Shown: piece after piece, positions 1 to 7,831 of the stretch
Layout: each line of letters starts with the position of its first letter
Position numbering within the stretch: the stretch's first letter is position 1
Assembly: GCA_043736395.1 (NCBI GenBank)
Contig: JAYTCQ010000066.1
Span: forward strand, 1 to 26,307
Length of the DNA stretch: 26,307 nucleotides
Direction of reading: 5' to 3'
Origin: JAFDVL01 sp043736395
Lineage (GTDB): Bacteria > Acidobacteriota > Blastocatellia > RBC074
Position numbers and translations under genes: made by a program
Notes under the pieces: generated by a model
The model's database searches: none
The model's input: only the letters and a program-made list of their open reading frames with translations
Told to the model about the DNA's origin: nothing

Positions 1-96
1 TGCGGTTCGGTGGCGGTGATTTTTTTTGCGGCGGGGCGTTTTGTCTGGGCTGAAAGCGAATTCGCACAACAAAGAAACAGAAAGAGAATTAAGTAA
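1..96 (+). CDS. C-terminal fragment of an unidentified membrane protein
   Basis: An open frame runs from the first base of the window to a TAA at 94-96 and encodes 31 residues. It holds a hydrophobic stretch (VAVIFFAAGRFVW) followed by a polar, strongly basic tail ending RNRKRIK. This is what the last transmembrane helix and cytoplasmic tail of an integral membrane protein look like. The rest of the gene lies outside the window, so no family can be named. It could also be chance coding at the edge, but no other frame is open here and the next feature downstream is an intergenic repeat, which fits a gene end. Confidence 0.4.
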   Translation, partial: CGSVAVIFFAAGRFVWAESEFAQQRNRKRIK

Positions 97-150
97 GAAG
101 TAAGTCGAAAATTCATTTTGAAACTTAGTAATGAAATTGAATTTTTCTAC

Positions 151-298
151 TAGCCCAGCCGTTCACGGCTGGGAATCGAAAAGCGAAATATTTCAGGGCG
201 CTTCAGCGTCCTTGTTTCTTGGCTTAAGCCCTTGCAAGCCCGATAAATCGGACTGCGGGTTTGATGGTTAACCTTCCCAGCCGTGAACGGCTGGGCTA
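151..298. repeat. Paired palindromic (BIME-like) intergenic repeat
   Basis: Two 24-base arms, 151-174 and 275-298, are perfect inverted copies. Each arm is itself a hairpin with the core AGCCGT-TC-ACGGCT extended by CCC/GGG. The interior holds further palindromes: GGCTTAAGCC, a GCGCTTCAGCG-type hairpin and CCGATAAATCGG. No protein is credible here. Its nested structure resembles REP/BIME elements, which are usually moved by RAYT-type transposases; no transposase is present in the window. It lies between the partial gene at 1-96 and the convergent hydrolase gene ending at 347, where it could also help stop transcription. Confidence 0.8.
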
Positions 299-346
299 AT
301 GGAAAAAATAAATTTTCAAGTGTAAAAGTTATCAAATCGCTAACGC

Positions 347-1903
347 TCATCGTACTTTTTCGCGTTTTTTGCGGGCATTTTTCTGCTTTCTTATTTTTGA
401 AATCCAATTGGTGATTTGTGATTTATAACTCATCCAATTCGGATGCCCTTCCCAATTTTCCATCCCGTGCGGAGCACCGTCAATAACGATTGATTCAACT
501 GCGACTTGATTGTCTTTGAGCTTCTGCAAATACGCCTGATGCTGCGGGAAAAGTCCATCTTTTGTTCCGCAAATCAGCAACATCGGAGGCATCTCTTGAT
601 GCACATTATGCAGCGGAGAATACTGGCGCAACATCTTACGAGCTTCGTCATCAAGCTTGGTAATTCCGAACAATCTGGTTGGAATGGAACGCGGCGTAAT
701 GTCTTTCGCCATCGCTTCAAAATCGTATACCCCATACATTGAAATCACTCCGGCAAGTTTTAAAGTTGGGTCGGCAGCGAGAAGCGAAACCATTTGTCCG
801 CTGGCAGATTCTCCGAGGAGGAAAATTTTGTTGGGATCAATTTTGAGCCGACTGGCATTGGTCTTGATGAACTTCACCGCAGTGTGAAAATCATCAATTT
901 GTGCTTGATGATTTACATCAGGAGTTAGGCGATAATTAAAAGAAAACCATGTAATTCCGGCGCGGGATAGAGATTCAAAAAGTGGCGTCACGTATGTCAA
1001 TCTGTCGCCTGCTTCCCAGCCTCCACCGTGAAAAATAATGACAGCGGGTGATAGGTTTTCTTTCTCCGAATAATGACCAATATAGTAAACATCGGTAAGT
1101 TTGATATGACCTTCGCGCCAATTTGAACTATATCGAAATGGGTTGACGCCAGCTTGAGAAAGTTTTACTTGTTGCCTCATCCACTCCGTCAATTTGCTTT
1201 TGTATGTCCATTGCTCCGGTCGCCAATTTTCAACGCGATGAATGCCACCTTCAACGCGCAGAATTTCATACTTTGATTCTGATTTACAAATTTCTTCAAC
1301 GCGAGAAATCGGCATTTCATTATCCGCCGTACCGTGAATGAAAAGCGCAGAAACATTGGGTACAATGAATGGTTCAGAAAATTTTCCACCAACTGAAACA
1401 ACGGCTTGAATTTGATTCGATTTGTTGATCGCTACGTTCAGCGCAATCTCTGCGCCGACATCTTCGCCGAGTAATAAAATCCGTTTCGGATCAATTTTGA
1501 AAATAGCCGCATGGCAGCGAATAAATTGTACGGCTGTTGCAATATCTTCTACGGCTTCTGCTTTATTCGTGAGGCGATAATCAACTGCAAACCAATTGAA
1601 TCCGGCTTTGGTCAGAAGTTCTTGAAACTGTCCGGTGAAGGCGAAACGGCTGCCGGAATTATAATTGCCACCGTGGATAATGATCACAGCTGGACGAAGA
1701 TTTCCGGCGGGTTGCGAATAAGAATCCAGCGCTAATTTGGCATCATTAATGCGCCGATAAATGATCTGACCTTTGGTGCCTGGAATAATATAATTTCCGG
1801 CGGAGTTGCCGATGCGAAATGGCAGACAATTTTTTGCTGGCGAGGCTGGCGCGCTTACCAACAAAATAATGAGCCAGAGAAAAATTCCAGTTCGTTGTTT
1901 CAT
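347..1903 (-). CDS. Secreted tandem alpha/beta-hydrolase (two esterase/lipase-like domains)
   Basis: This 518-residue protein has a signal peptide (MKQRTGIFLWLIILLVSAPA) and two homologous alpha/beta-hydrolase domains of the BD-FAE/Hsl lipase type, about residues 40-265 and 275-505. Each has the HGG oxyanion motif (HGGNYNSG, HGGGWEAG), a nucleophile elbow, an Asp loop (HGTADNE, CGTKDGLF) and a late His (GGIHRVENW, GAPHGMENW). Domain 2 has GESAS with Ser366 as nucleophile. Domain 1 has GEDVG, with Asp148 where Ser is expected. The domains align over their whole length, so they arose by tandem duplication. The start at 1903 is preferred over an in-frame ATG at 1936 because it places the signal peptide at the N-terminus and has GGAA upstream. 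Likely an envelope or secreted carboxylesterase; substrate unknown. Confidence 0.85.
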   Translation of the reverse strand: MKQRTGIFLWLIILLVSAPASPAKNCLPFRIGNSAGNYIIPGTKGQIIYRRINDAKLALDSYSQPAGNLRPAVIIIHGGNYNSGSRFAFTGQFQELLTKAGFNWFAVDYRLTNKAEAVEDIATAVQFIRCHAAIFKIDPKRILLLGEDVGAEIALNVAINKSNQIQAVVSVGGKFSEPFIVPNVSALFIHGTADNEMPISRVEEICKSESKYEILRVEGGIHRVENWRPEQWTYKSKLTEWMRQQVKLSQAGVNPFRYSSNWREGHIKLTDVYYIGHYSEKENLSPAVIIFHGGGWEAGDRLTYVTPLFESLSRAGITWFSFNYRLTPDVNHQAQIDDFHTAVKFIKTNASRLKIDPNKIFLLGESASGQMVSLLAADPTLKLAGVISMYGVYDFEAMAKDITPRSIPTRLFGITKLDDEARKMLRQYSPLHNVHQEMPPMLLICGTKDGLFPQHQAYLQKLKDNQVAVESIVIDGAPHGMENWEGHPNWMSYKSQITNWISKIRKQKNARKKREKVR

Positions 1904-1985
1904 GTTTTTTATTCCAGTATATTGATTGCAGAACAACCCTGATTTTCAATCCCAACCTTAAAGTATACAAGGGAGAATGCAAGTG

Positions 1986-3509
1986 ATGCGATGGTTCGTG
2001 ATTTTATCCTTATTTTTTTTGACGACAACGGCAGGATTCGCGCAGGCTCCGGCAAGGCGTTCTCCTGCGCCTTCGCTGGCTCAACTCCGGGAAGCGGTGA
2101 AACGAAATCCAAAGAGTGCGGAAATTCACTTCGCTTTGGGTTTGGGGCTGGGGCGAAGCGGGCAACTCAACGAAGCCATCGCCGAGCTTCGTCAGGCAGT
2201 GCTTTTAAATAATGATTTTGTCGAAGCGTGGATGACTCTAGGAATGGCGTTGCAGCAAAAAGGTGATTTGAAAACTGCGGCAGATGCGATCAATCGCGCC
2301 GGAAGTTTGCGACCTAATGATCCCGCGATTTGGTTGTCGCTGGCAAATTTATATCAGCAGTCGCAGAACTTTCCGCGTGCCGTCGAAGCGATGCGCCGCG
2401 CCGTAGAACTACAACCAAAAAATGCAGAATTTCAAAGTCAGTTAGGGATGTTGCTGGATGCTGCCGGAGAAAGCGCGAGTTCAGCGGAAGCCTTTGAATA
2501 CGCGATCAAGCTGAATCCTGCCGCAGCTGCGCCGCACTATTATTTGGGAGTCTCACGATTACAGCGAGGGGAATTTGAAGCCTCCGCCAAAGCGTTGCGG
2601 CAGGCTGTGAAATTGGCGCCGCGCTCCGCCGAAAGCTGGACGACTTTGGGCGTTGCTCTGCGTGAATCCGGCGACGTAGCGGAATCGCTCAATGCATTAA
2701 AGCAAGCCATTTTGCTCAATCCAAAATTAGTCGAAGCGCATAACAATTACGGCTTAACTTTGTTGCAGCACAAACAAACGGAAGCGGCTTTGGCTGAATT
2801 TCAAATCGTCAAAAAACTAAGCCCGAAAAATCCGAATGGCTATTTGAATTCAGGGCTGGCGTTGATGCAAAAAGGCGATGTCGAAGGCGCGATTGCTTCT
2901 TACCAATCCTTGCTCAAATTAGTTCCTGATTATCCGCAGGCTCATTTTAATTTAGGGTTGGCACTTCGCCGCAAAGATGATTTTGAAGGCGCGATTGCGG
3001 CGTTGCAAAAATGTCTTGCATTGCAAAATGATTTTGCCGATGCACATTTCACGCTCGGAGATATTTATTTACAGCAATCGAAATTGGAGGAAGCAGTTGT
3101 TGAGTTGAGTATGGCGACGCGGATGAATCCAAATGATGCCGAAGCGCATTTTCGATTGGGCTTAGCCTTACAGCGAAAAAACGACGCAGAAAATGCAATG
3201 AATGAATTTCGTGCAGCGATTCAATTGGCTCCGAATAACCCGGAAATTCATACGGCTCTCGCAAATGTTCTGCGGCAAAAGGGCGACACGGAAGCTGCGA
3301 AAATTGAATCCGAAGAAGCGGTGAGATTAACGAAAATTCGGAAAGATTTTGAAGTCGCGGCAACAGCCTTGCAAACGGGAATGCAGCGAATGAAAGAAGG
3401 GAAAATTGATGAAGCAATTGAGCGATTTGAAGCGGTGCTGAAAATTGATCCGGATTCCGCTGAGGCGAAAAAGCAGTTAGAGATTGCACGGAAGAAGAAA
3501 GCCAAGTGA
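1986..3509 (+). CDS. Secreted tetratricopeptide-repeat protein
   Basis: The protein (507 residues) has a signal peptide (MRWFVILSLFFLTTTAGFAQA) followed by about 13 consecutive TPR units of 34 residues that fill the rest of the chain. Typical signatures recur, such as AEIHFALGLGLGRSGQLNEA, AHFNLGLALRRKDDFEGA and AEAHFRLGLALQRKNDAENA. TPR solenoids are protein-binding scaffolds, and the signal peptide puts this one in the periplasm or on the surface; the partner is unknown. GGGAG at 1971-1975 leaves ten bases before the ATG at 1986 but only one before the ATG at 1977, so 1986 is the likelier start. It is divergent from the hydrolase gene and convergent with pyrC. The C-terminus is lysine-rich (RKKKAK). 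Confidence 0.9.
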   Translation: MRWFVILSLFFLTTTAGFAQAPARRSPAPSLAQLREAVKRNPKSAEIHFALGLGLGRSGQLNEAIAELRQAVLLNNDFVEAWMTLGMALQQKGDLKTAADAINRAGSLRPNDPAIWLSLANLYQQSQNFPRAVEAMRRAVELQPKNAEFQSQLGMLLDAAGESASSAEAFEYAIKLNPAAAAPHYYLGVSRLQRGEFEASAKALRQAVKLAPRSAESWTTLGVALRESGDVAESLNALKQAILLNPKLVEAHNNYGLTLLQHKQTEAALAEFQIVKKLSPKNPNGYLNSGLALMQKGDVEGAIASYQSLLKLVPDYPQAHFNLGLALRRKDDFEGAIAALQKCLALQNDFADAHFTLGDIYLQQSKLEEAVVELSMATRMNPNDAEAHFRLGLALQRKNDAENAMNEFRAAIQLAPNNPEIHTALANVLRQKGDTEAAKIESEEAVRLTKIRKDFEVAATALQTGMQRMKEGKIDEAIERFEAVLKIDPDSAEAKKQLEIARKKKAK

Positions 3510-3542
3510 TTTTTTCTAGCCGCAAAAACACCCGTTCAAATT

Positions 3543-3601
3543 AACCACAAAAAGCACAAAAGGCACAGACAATTTTTGCGCCTTCCGTGCTTTTTGTGGT
3601 T
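3543..3601. terminator. Repeat-derived hairpin between convergent genes
   Basis: Arms 3543-3565 and 3577-3601 are nearly perfect inverted copies built around AACCACAAAAAGCAC, with an eleven-base loop. Stretches of this kind (ACCACAAAAAGCACAAAAGG) are widespread intergenic repeats in environmental bacterial genomes. Its position between the ends of the TPR gene (plus) and pyrC (minus), with A/T-rich arms, suits a bidirectional terminator. The terminator role is inference. Confidence 0.6.
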
Positions 3602-3623
3602 GAAAATGATTTGGAAATTGGTC

Positions 3624-4910
3624 TTAATTCGCTGCTAAAATCAACTTCCCGTTCACCACTACGGCGACAGGCGCACCTTTTAATTTCCAACCATCGAACG
3701 GCATATTTTTGCTCTTGGATTTAAACTGCTTAGCGTCAATTGTGACTTCAAGATTTGGATCAAAAATCGTCACATCCGCAATTGCTCCCACCTGCAAAGT
3801 CCCGCGATTTAATTTGAAAATCCGCGAAGGATTACACGATAACAATTCGATCATTCGCGTCATCGAAATAATTCCACGACGCACTAAACGATCCAACGTT
3901 AAGCTCACAGCGGTTTCGAGTCCAACAATTCCATTTGGAGCTTTATCAAACTCATACGCTTTCTCGTTCGCGTGATGCGGCGCGTGATCGGTTGCAATTG
4001 CATCAATCGTGCCGTCGCGCAAGCCTTCTAAACAGGCTTCTAAATCAGACTGCGATCGCAGCGGCGGAGCCATTTTTGTATTCGTATCGTACTGCGATTC
4101 GTAGACCGCCGCGTCCGTCAGCACAAAATGATGCGGCGTAATTTCGCACGTCACGCGCAGTCCTTGTGCTTTCGCCTGCCGCACAAATTCGACAGATTTT
4201 GCCGTAGAAATATGCGCGATGTGAACGTGCGCTCCAGTAATTTCGGCGAGCTGAATATCACGCGAAACCTGCAAATCTTCTGCCGCTCCGCTCAAGCCCT
4301 TTAAGCCAAGCCGCGCCGAATATTCGCCTTCGTGCATTGACCAGCCCGGCGACACGCAACAATCTTCGCAGTGATCAATCACAGGCAAATCAAAATCTAC
4401 GGAATATTCCATCGCGCGGCGCATCATTTCGGAGGAGCAAATTGGACGTCCATCATCGCTGATGCCGATGATTCCGGCGCGTTTCATCTCACCAATTTCG
4501 GCGAGCTGTTCGCCTTTGGAGCCGTGCGTGATGGCTCCGATTGGGAAGACGTTCGCGAATCCGGCGGCTCTCGATTTTTCCAGGATAAAACTCGTCACCG
4601 AAGAATTATCATTGACCGGATTCGTATTCGGCATGCAACAAACGGAAGTAAATCCACCCGCTGCGGCAGCCTGCGCGCCGGATTCAATCGTTTCTTTATA
4701 TTCAAATCCCGGTTCGCGGAAATGCACATGAAGATCAATAAATCCGGGGGCTACGATGAAGTTGGACGCATCGAAAATTTCTGCACCTTCGGAAGAAAGA
4801 TCGTTGCCGATGGATTCGATTTTGCCGTTACGAATGAGCAAGTCACTTTTGGAATTGAGCGATTGTGATGGATCAATGATTGTTCCGTTTTTTAGAAGTA
4901 ATGAAGACAT
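3624..4910 (-). CDS. pyrC: Dihydroorotase, class I
   Basis: This enzyme cyclises N-carbamoyl-L-aspartate to dihydroorotate, the third step of UMP synthesis, in the cytosol. The 428-residue length fits class I dihydroorotases. Visible motifs are the metal-binding HVHFREPG (His61, His63, with substrate-binding Arg65), GISDDGRP (Asp153, the bridging ligand of the Aquifex-type enzyme), DHCED, HIAHIS and the catalytic ATDHAPHH loop. It is the last gene of the leftward pyr arm. Its ATG lies six bases after the stop of the NTF2-like gene and has no clear Shine-Dalgarno sequence, so translation is probably coupled. It is separated from pyrB by five small unrelated genes. Confidence 0.97.
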   Translation of the reverse strand: MSSLLLKNGTIIDPSQSLNSKSDLLIRNGKIESIGNDLSSEGAEIFDASNFIVAPGFIDLHVHFREPGFEYKETIESGAQAAAAGGFTSVCCMPNTNPVNDNSSVTSFILEKSRAAGFANVFPIGAITHGSKGEQLAEIGEMKRAGIIGISDDGRPICSSEMMRRAMEYSVDFDLPVIDHCEDCCVSPGWSMHEGEYSARLGLKGLSGAAEDLQVSRDIQLAEITGAHVHIAHISTAKSVEFVRQAKAQGLRVTCEITPHHFVLTDAAVYESQYDTNTKMAPPLRSQSDLEACLEGLRDGTIDAIATDHAPHHANEKAYEFDKAPNGIVGLETAVSLTLDRLVRRGIISMTRMIELLSCNPSRIFKLNRGTLQVGAIADVTIFDPNLEVTIDAKQFKSKSKNMPFDGWKLKGAPVAVVVNGKLILAAN

Positions 4911-4916
4911 AAAAAA

Positions 4917-5249
4917 TTAACTGGAAAAAATCACGTACGTTTGCACCGAAATTTTGCCATCACGAAAAATAAAAGTATCCGTTGCCATCGCGATAAACGG
5001 CTTGGCTTCCCAAATGATGTACGCGATTTCGCCATCAATATCCTGCTTGACGATCTTGAAAGCGGACATTAATTCCGGTGGAGAATTTTTGACGAAGCCT
5101 GTAAAGACGGCTCGAATGGCATCGTGTCCGCGAATAATTCCGTGCGGCGCAAAGATGATCGCATCTTCGGCGTAATCGGAAAGGATCGCGTCAATGTCGC
5201 CCTGACCGAGAGCTTGGAGATGATGAGCTAAGATTGATTCTGGTGTCAT
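4917..5249 (-). CDS. NTF2-like (SnoaL/DUF4440-type) protein
   Basis: This 110-residue protein has the pattern of the SnoaL/NTF2-like fold. A first helix (ILAHHLQALGQGDIDAILSD) leads to YAEDAIIFAPHGIIRGHDAI, then a helix and the final beta sheet (AYIIWEAKPFIAMATDTFIF). Such proteins form a cone-shaped pocket and serve either as small enzymes (isomerases, cyclases) or as ligand-binding domains. The residues seen here do not fix the reaction. The gene starts two bases after the Zn-ribbon gene and ends six bases before pyrC, so it is within the same transcript. A link to pyrimidine synthesis is not evident from its sequence. Confidence 0.8.
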   Translation of the reverse strand: MTPESILAHHLQALGQGDIDAILSDYAEDAIIFAPHGIIRGHDAIRAVFTGFVKNSPPELMSAFKIVKQDIDGEIAYIIWEAKPFIAMATDTFIFRDGKISVQTYVIFSS

Positions 5250-5251
5250 AA

Positions 5252-5599
5252 TTAATCAGTTGTTTCGTGCCAGCTAAAGAAGCATTTTGCACATTGTTTC
5301 GCGGTTGGTGTTTTGGCTAATACCTGACATTTCGGGCAGTAGTTAAAGAATATTTCATTTGCAGATTCTGCAATCACTCTTTTGACAGTATTTTCGAAGA
5401 ATTTTTCCTTACCTTCGGAAAGTAACGCTAAAACTTTGGGATCGGTAGAAATCCAATGTTTAGTCATTACTTCAGCCTGATGGGTTCCTTCGATGTTTCG
5501 ACTTTTTTCATTGGTGAAAATATTTTTCCAAGCGGCTTTCTCGTAAATCGTCAAAAGCTTTCCAAAATAATTGAAGATGTAGCTTTCCAGCTCGGTCAT
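5252..5599 (-). CDS. Small protein with C-terminal zinc ribbon
   Basis: Not recognised as a named family. The first 85 residues are predicted mostly helical (ESYIFNYFGKLLTIYEKAAW, then VLALLSEGKEKFFENTVKRV). The C-terminus carries two Cys pairs, YCPKC and CAKCFF, sixteen residues apart, which is the arrangement of a zinc ribbon. There is no signal peptide or membrane segment. The gene overlaps the upstream membrane-protein gene by four bases (ATGA) and precedes the NTF2-like gene by two bases, so the three are almost certainly translated from one message. A binding or adaptor role is possible but unproven. Confidence 0.7.
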   Translation of the reverse strand: MTELESYIFNYFGKLLTIYEKAAWKNIFTNEKSRNIEGTHQAEVMTKHWISTDPKVLALLSEGKEKFFENTVKRVIAESANEIFFNYCPKCQVLAKTPTAKQCAKCFFSWHETTD

Positions 5600-5931
5600 A
5601 TTTTTTGCCTGAATTTACGCCAATAATATCTGGCAAGCGCGCCGTACAAAAATATCATGGCAATAAATAAAAGACCGCCCCAGACGTACTTTGAAAATAT
5701 ATCTATTTCTTGATCTATGTGAGCGAATCCCATAATGAAGAAGAGAGCGGCCATTGTGATTCCTATTGAGCGTGATTCTGTTTGGCCAACGAATAATCGC
5801 ATCCACCTATGCTTACGATTAAAATTTTTGTATTCGTCGAGTTTGAAAATTAAAATGTAGAGATCAAAAAGGCAAAGAACCGACAGGCATAAACCAACCT
5901 TAGTTAAATGTTCATTGAGGTAGTTAGCCAT
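5596..5931 (-). CDS. Small three-helix membrane protein
   Basis: No family is recognised. The 111 residues contain three hydrophobic segments: about 12-31 (VGLCLSVLCLFDLYILIFKL), 56-72 (IGITMAALFFIMGFAHI) and 82-102 (KYVWGGLLFIAMIFLYGALA). A basic loop lies between the first two (NFNRKHRWMR) and the tail is basic (RYYWRKFRQKI), consistent with an inner-membrane protein. It starts two bases after the preceding gene and overlaps the Zn-ribbon gene by four bases. Small multi-helix membrane proteins next to peptidase/immunity-like pairs are sometimes immunity or transport components; that role is only an inference from the neighbourhood. Confidence 0.65.
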   Translation of the reverse strand: MANYLNEHLTKVGLCLSVLCLFDLYILIFKLDEYKNFNRKHRWMRLFVGQTESRSIGITMAALFFIMGFAHIDQEIDIFSKYVWGGLLFIAMIFLYGALARYYWRKFRQKI

Positions 5932-5933
5932 TA

Positions 5934-6224
5934 CTACGCTGCACGTGTTGCGAGTTCACTCATCGAAGAAAAATATTGTTCTTGTGCTTCGATTCCCCAA
6001 ATATGTCCATCCAATTTATCAACGCAAACGAAGATTGCGCCAGGAATAAATCCTTCCGCTTGTAACTTTGGTGAACCTGCCGAAAAGACCCAAAATGCAG
6101 GGGTTTTACGACTCAATTCTACAGAAGTGAAGTCGTACCCGGTTAATTCTTCTGCATTTTGAATAATGCGACGAACCTCGTGTTCAGCGATGTTATGAGC
6201 TTGTTGAAGGGTAATCTTTTTCAT
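5934..6224 (-). CDS. Small protein resembling Imm35/YrhB-type immunity proteins
   Basis: The 96-residue protein starts with a helix (ITLQQAHNIAEHEVRRII). A beta-rich part follows, containing FWVFSAGSPKL, PGAIFVCVDKLDGHIWGI and a closing helix (EQYFSSMSEL). The order WVF - polar - long gap - VDKxDG resembles Imm35/YrhB-like domains, where a WVF strand precedes a VDKxxG turn. The match is by eye and weak. The gene starts five bases downstream of the papain-like peptidase gene and two bases before the membrane-protein gene, so it is expressed with both. A toxin/immunity or protease/inhibitor pair is the attractive reading, but an unrelated small protein cannot be excluded. Confidence 0.55.
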   Translation of the reverse strand: MKKITLQQAHNIAEHEVRRIIQNAEELTGYDFTSVELSRKTPAFWVFSAGSPKLQAEGFIPGAIFVCVDKLDGHIWGIEAQEQYFSSMSELATRAA

Positions 6225-6229
6225 AAACT

Positions 6230-6799
6230 TTATTTTACTAAAATTGCTTGCCCCAAGCTAGTAATCTCTGATTGCCAGACTTTGAGAAAAACATCAATCG
6301 GAGCCAAATACGCTGAACCTTTACCTTCAGGGAGCGGATCACGAATCGCAACAAAATCATCCGAAAATTCTTCAACTAACAAAAGATGTCCTTCATTAGG
6401 ATTTGATTTGGTAACACGAACTAATGCGACAGCATTGTGCAAAGAGTTTTTCAATTCTTCAGACGAACAAGTGCAATATTCATATTTGAGCGAAATTCCC
6501 AATTGGGAAAGCACTTCTGGCACTTTAAGTAGGGACGTGCCTCTGAAGTCTGTATGCATTGCCGTTCGCAAAAAACTTTCAGAAAATTGATAATCATCTT
6601 GCTTTTCAGGGAACTGATCGAAAAGCATCATGCGAATGCAAGCGGGAATGCAAGAATCGGCGGTTTGCTGACCAATTAAAACTCCACGTGGTTTAAATTG
6701 GATTGTTTCAGCGAAGGAGAAAAATCCTTGTTCGCGCTTAGTAATACAACGATGAAATTGTAGAGGATTATTTTTTTGGGTCTTGTCGCTACGGGGCAT
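6230..6799 (-). CDS. Papain-like / C39-like cysteine peptidase
   Basis: The 189-residue protein carries a complete papain-fold catalytic set in C39-like order. Gln44/45 and Cys50 lie in GQQTADSCIPACIRMML, His138 in EGHLLLVEEF and Asp154 in VAIRDPLPEG. The segment between them (FSESFLRTA, then RGTSLLKVPEVLSQLGI) follows the pattern of bacteriocin-processing peptidases and papain-fold toxin domains. There is no signal peptide, transmembrane segment or attached ABC transporter, so it is a stand-alone cytosolic domain. It begins 32 bases after pyrB and leads a string of five small genes that ends at pyrC. Its substrate could be a peptide or isopeptide; toxin and housekeeping roles are both open. 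Confidence 0.8.
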   Translation of the reverse strand: MPRSDKTQKNNPLQFHRCITKREQGFFSFAETIQFKPRGVLIGQQTADSCIPACIRMMLFDQFPEKQDDYQFSESFLRTAMHTDFRGTSLLKVPEVLSQLGISLKYEYCTCSSEELKNSLHNAVALVRVTKSNPNEGHLLLVEEFSDDFVAIRDPLPEGKGSAYLAPIDVFLKVWQSEITSLGQAILVK

Positions 6800-6831
6800 A
6801 GCAGATAAATTTTCCCGACTTGGTTATGAAT

Positions 6832-7761
6832 TTATTCACCACCAGCCAATAAATACAATACCGCCATTCGTACCGCCACACCGTTCGCTACCTGATCTAA
6901 AATTAATGAAGTTGATCCATCGGCAACATCGGATTCGATTTCTACACCGCGATTGATGGGGCCGGGGTGGAGGACTATCGCGTCGGATTTTGCCGTCGCT
7001 AAGCGTTTCATGTTCAAACCGTAGTGGATGGAATATTCTTTCAGGCTGGGGAAAAATCCGCCTGATTGTCGTTCCATTTGGATGCGTAACATCATGACTA
7101 CATCGGCATCGGCGATGGCTTCGTTGACGTTGGCGGCGAATGTTACGGAGCCGCCGAATTGTTTTTCAAAGCCGTGCGGGAGCAATGTATTAGGTCCGGC
7201 CAAAATTACTTGTGCGCCGAGTTTGCTGAGTAAATACGCATTCGAACGGGCTACGCGGGAGTGGAGTACATCGCCAATAATCGCAATTTTTAATCCGGCG
7301 ATTTTGCCTTTGCTGCGGCGAATCGTGAAGGCGTCGAGCAGTGCTTGTGTCGGATGTTCGTGCGCTCCATCTCCGGCGTTGATGACGGCAGATTTAACGT
7401 ACTTAGCAATTTGATGCGGTGCACCGGAAGAGCCGTGACGAATGACAATCGCATCGGGAGCCATCGCTTCAAGATTTTGCGCAGTGTCAATTAATGTTTC
7501 GCCTTTGACTACGGAGCTGGATGAAGCGGTGATATTGATGGTGTCGGCGGAGAGGCGTTTGCCTGCGATTTCAAAGCTCGTCCGCGTACGCGTGGAGGCT
7601 TCGAAAAATAAATTGATGATGGTTTTGCCGCGCAGGGTGGGGACTTTTTTAATGCGGCGATTATTGATGTCGCGGAATGTTTCAGCGGTGTCGAGAATCA
7701 GGTTGATTTCTTCGGCGGAGAGTTCTTCGATTCCGAGTAGGTCTTTTCTTCGTAAAGGCAT
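6832..7761 (-). CDS. pyrB: Aspartate carbamoyltransferase catalytic chain
   Basis: This enzyme transfers the carbamoyl group of carbamoyl phosphate to L-aspartate, the committed step of pyrimidine synthesis. It is 309 residues long, the usual size. The N-terminal domain has the carbamoyl-phosphate motif FFEASTRTRTSFE (STRTR at 56-60). HPTQALLDAF follows at about residue 135, and the C-terminal aspartate-binding domain has LHPGPINRGVE. No pyrI regulatory chain is seen nearby, and pyrR lies upstream instead. The 70-base gap after pyrR contains a short GGATTGC repeat, and no Shine-Dalgarno sequence is visible before the ATG. Confidence 0.98.
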   Translation of the reverse strand: MPLRRKDLLGIEELSAEEINLILDTAETFRDINNRRIKKVPTLRGKTIINLFFEASTRTRTSFEIAGKRLSADTINITASSSSVVKGETLIDTAQNLEAMAPDAIVIRHGSSGAPHQIAKYVKSAVINAGDGAHEHPTQALLDAFTIRRSKGKIAGLKIAIIGDVLHSRVARSNAYLLSKLGAQVILAGPNTLLPHGFEKQFGGSVTFAANVNEAIADADVVMMLRIQMERQSGGFFPSLKEYSIHYGLNMKRLATAKSDAIVLHPGPINRGVEIESDVADGSTSLILDQVANGVAVRMAVLYLLAGGE

Positions 7762-7770
7762 TCGCTTAGT

Positions 7771-7802
7771 GATTGCGGAATTCGGATTGCGGATTGCGGA
7801 AT
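7771..7802. repeat. Short tandem repeat of GGATTGC units between pyrR and pyrB
   Basis: The pyrR-pyrB gap contains GATTGCGGAATTC followed by two direct GGATTGC units and a closing GGAAT. The same kind of unit (GGATTGGG/GGATTGC) recurs inside the start of the DUF4139 gene at 26099-26126, so it is a dispersed family and not a local accident. Confidence 0.6.
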
Positions 7803-7831
7803 GTTAAGAAAGCTCCGCCTTCTGCAAGCTG

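Noticed and set aside
150..407. 85-codon minus-strand frame covering the repeat at 151-298
   Set aside because: It is mostly translated palindromic repeat and overlaps the hydrolase 3' end; no protein features.
1961..1970. TATACA as a -10 box for the TPR gene
   Set aside because: It lies directly against the ribosome-binding site and no -35 box is at the right distance.
3049..3531. 160-codon open frame on the minus strand antisense to the TPR gene
   Set aside because: It mirrors the TPR coding sequence, has low-complexity Leu/Ser/Pro content and no recognisable motif; it is a shadow of the repeat-rich gene.
4371..4868. 165-codon plus-strand frame antisense to pyrC
   Set aside because: pyrC is certain from its motifs; the antisense frame shows no domain and no ribosome-binding site.
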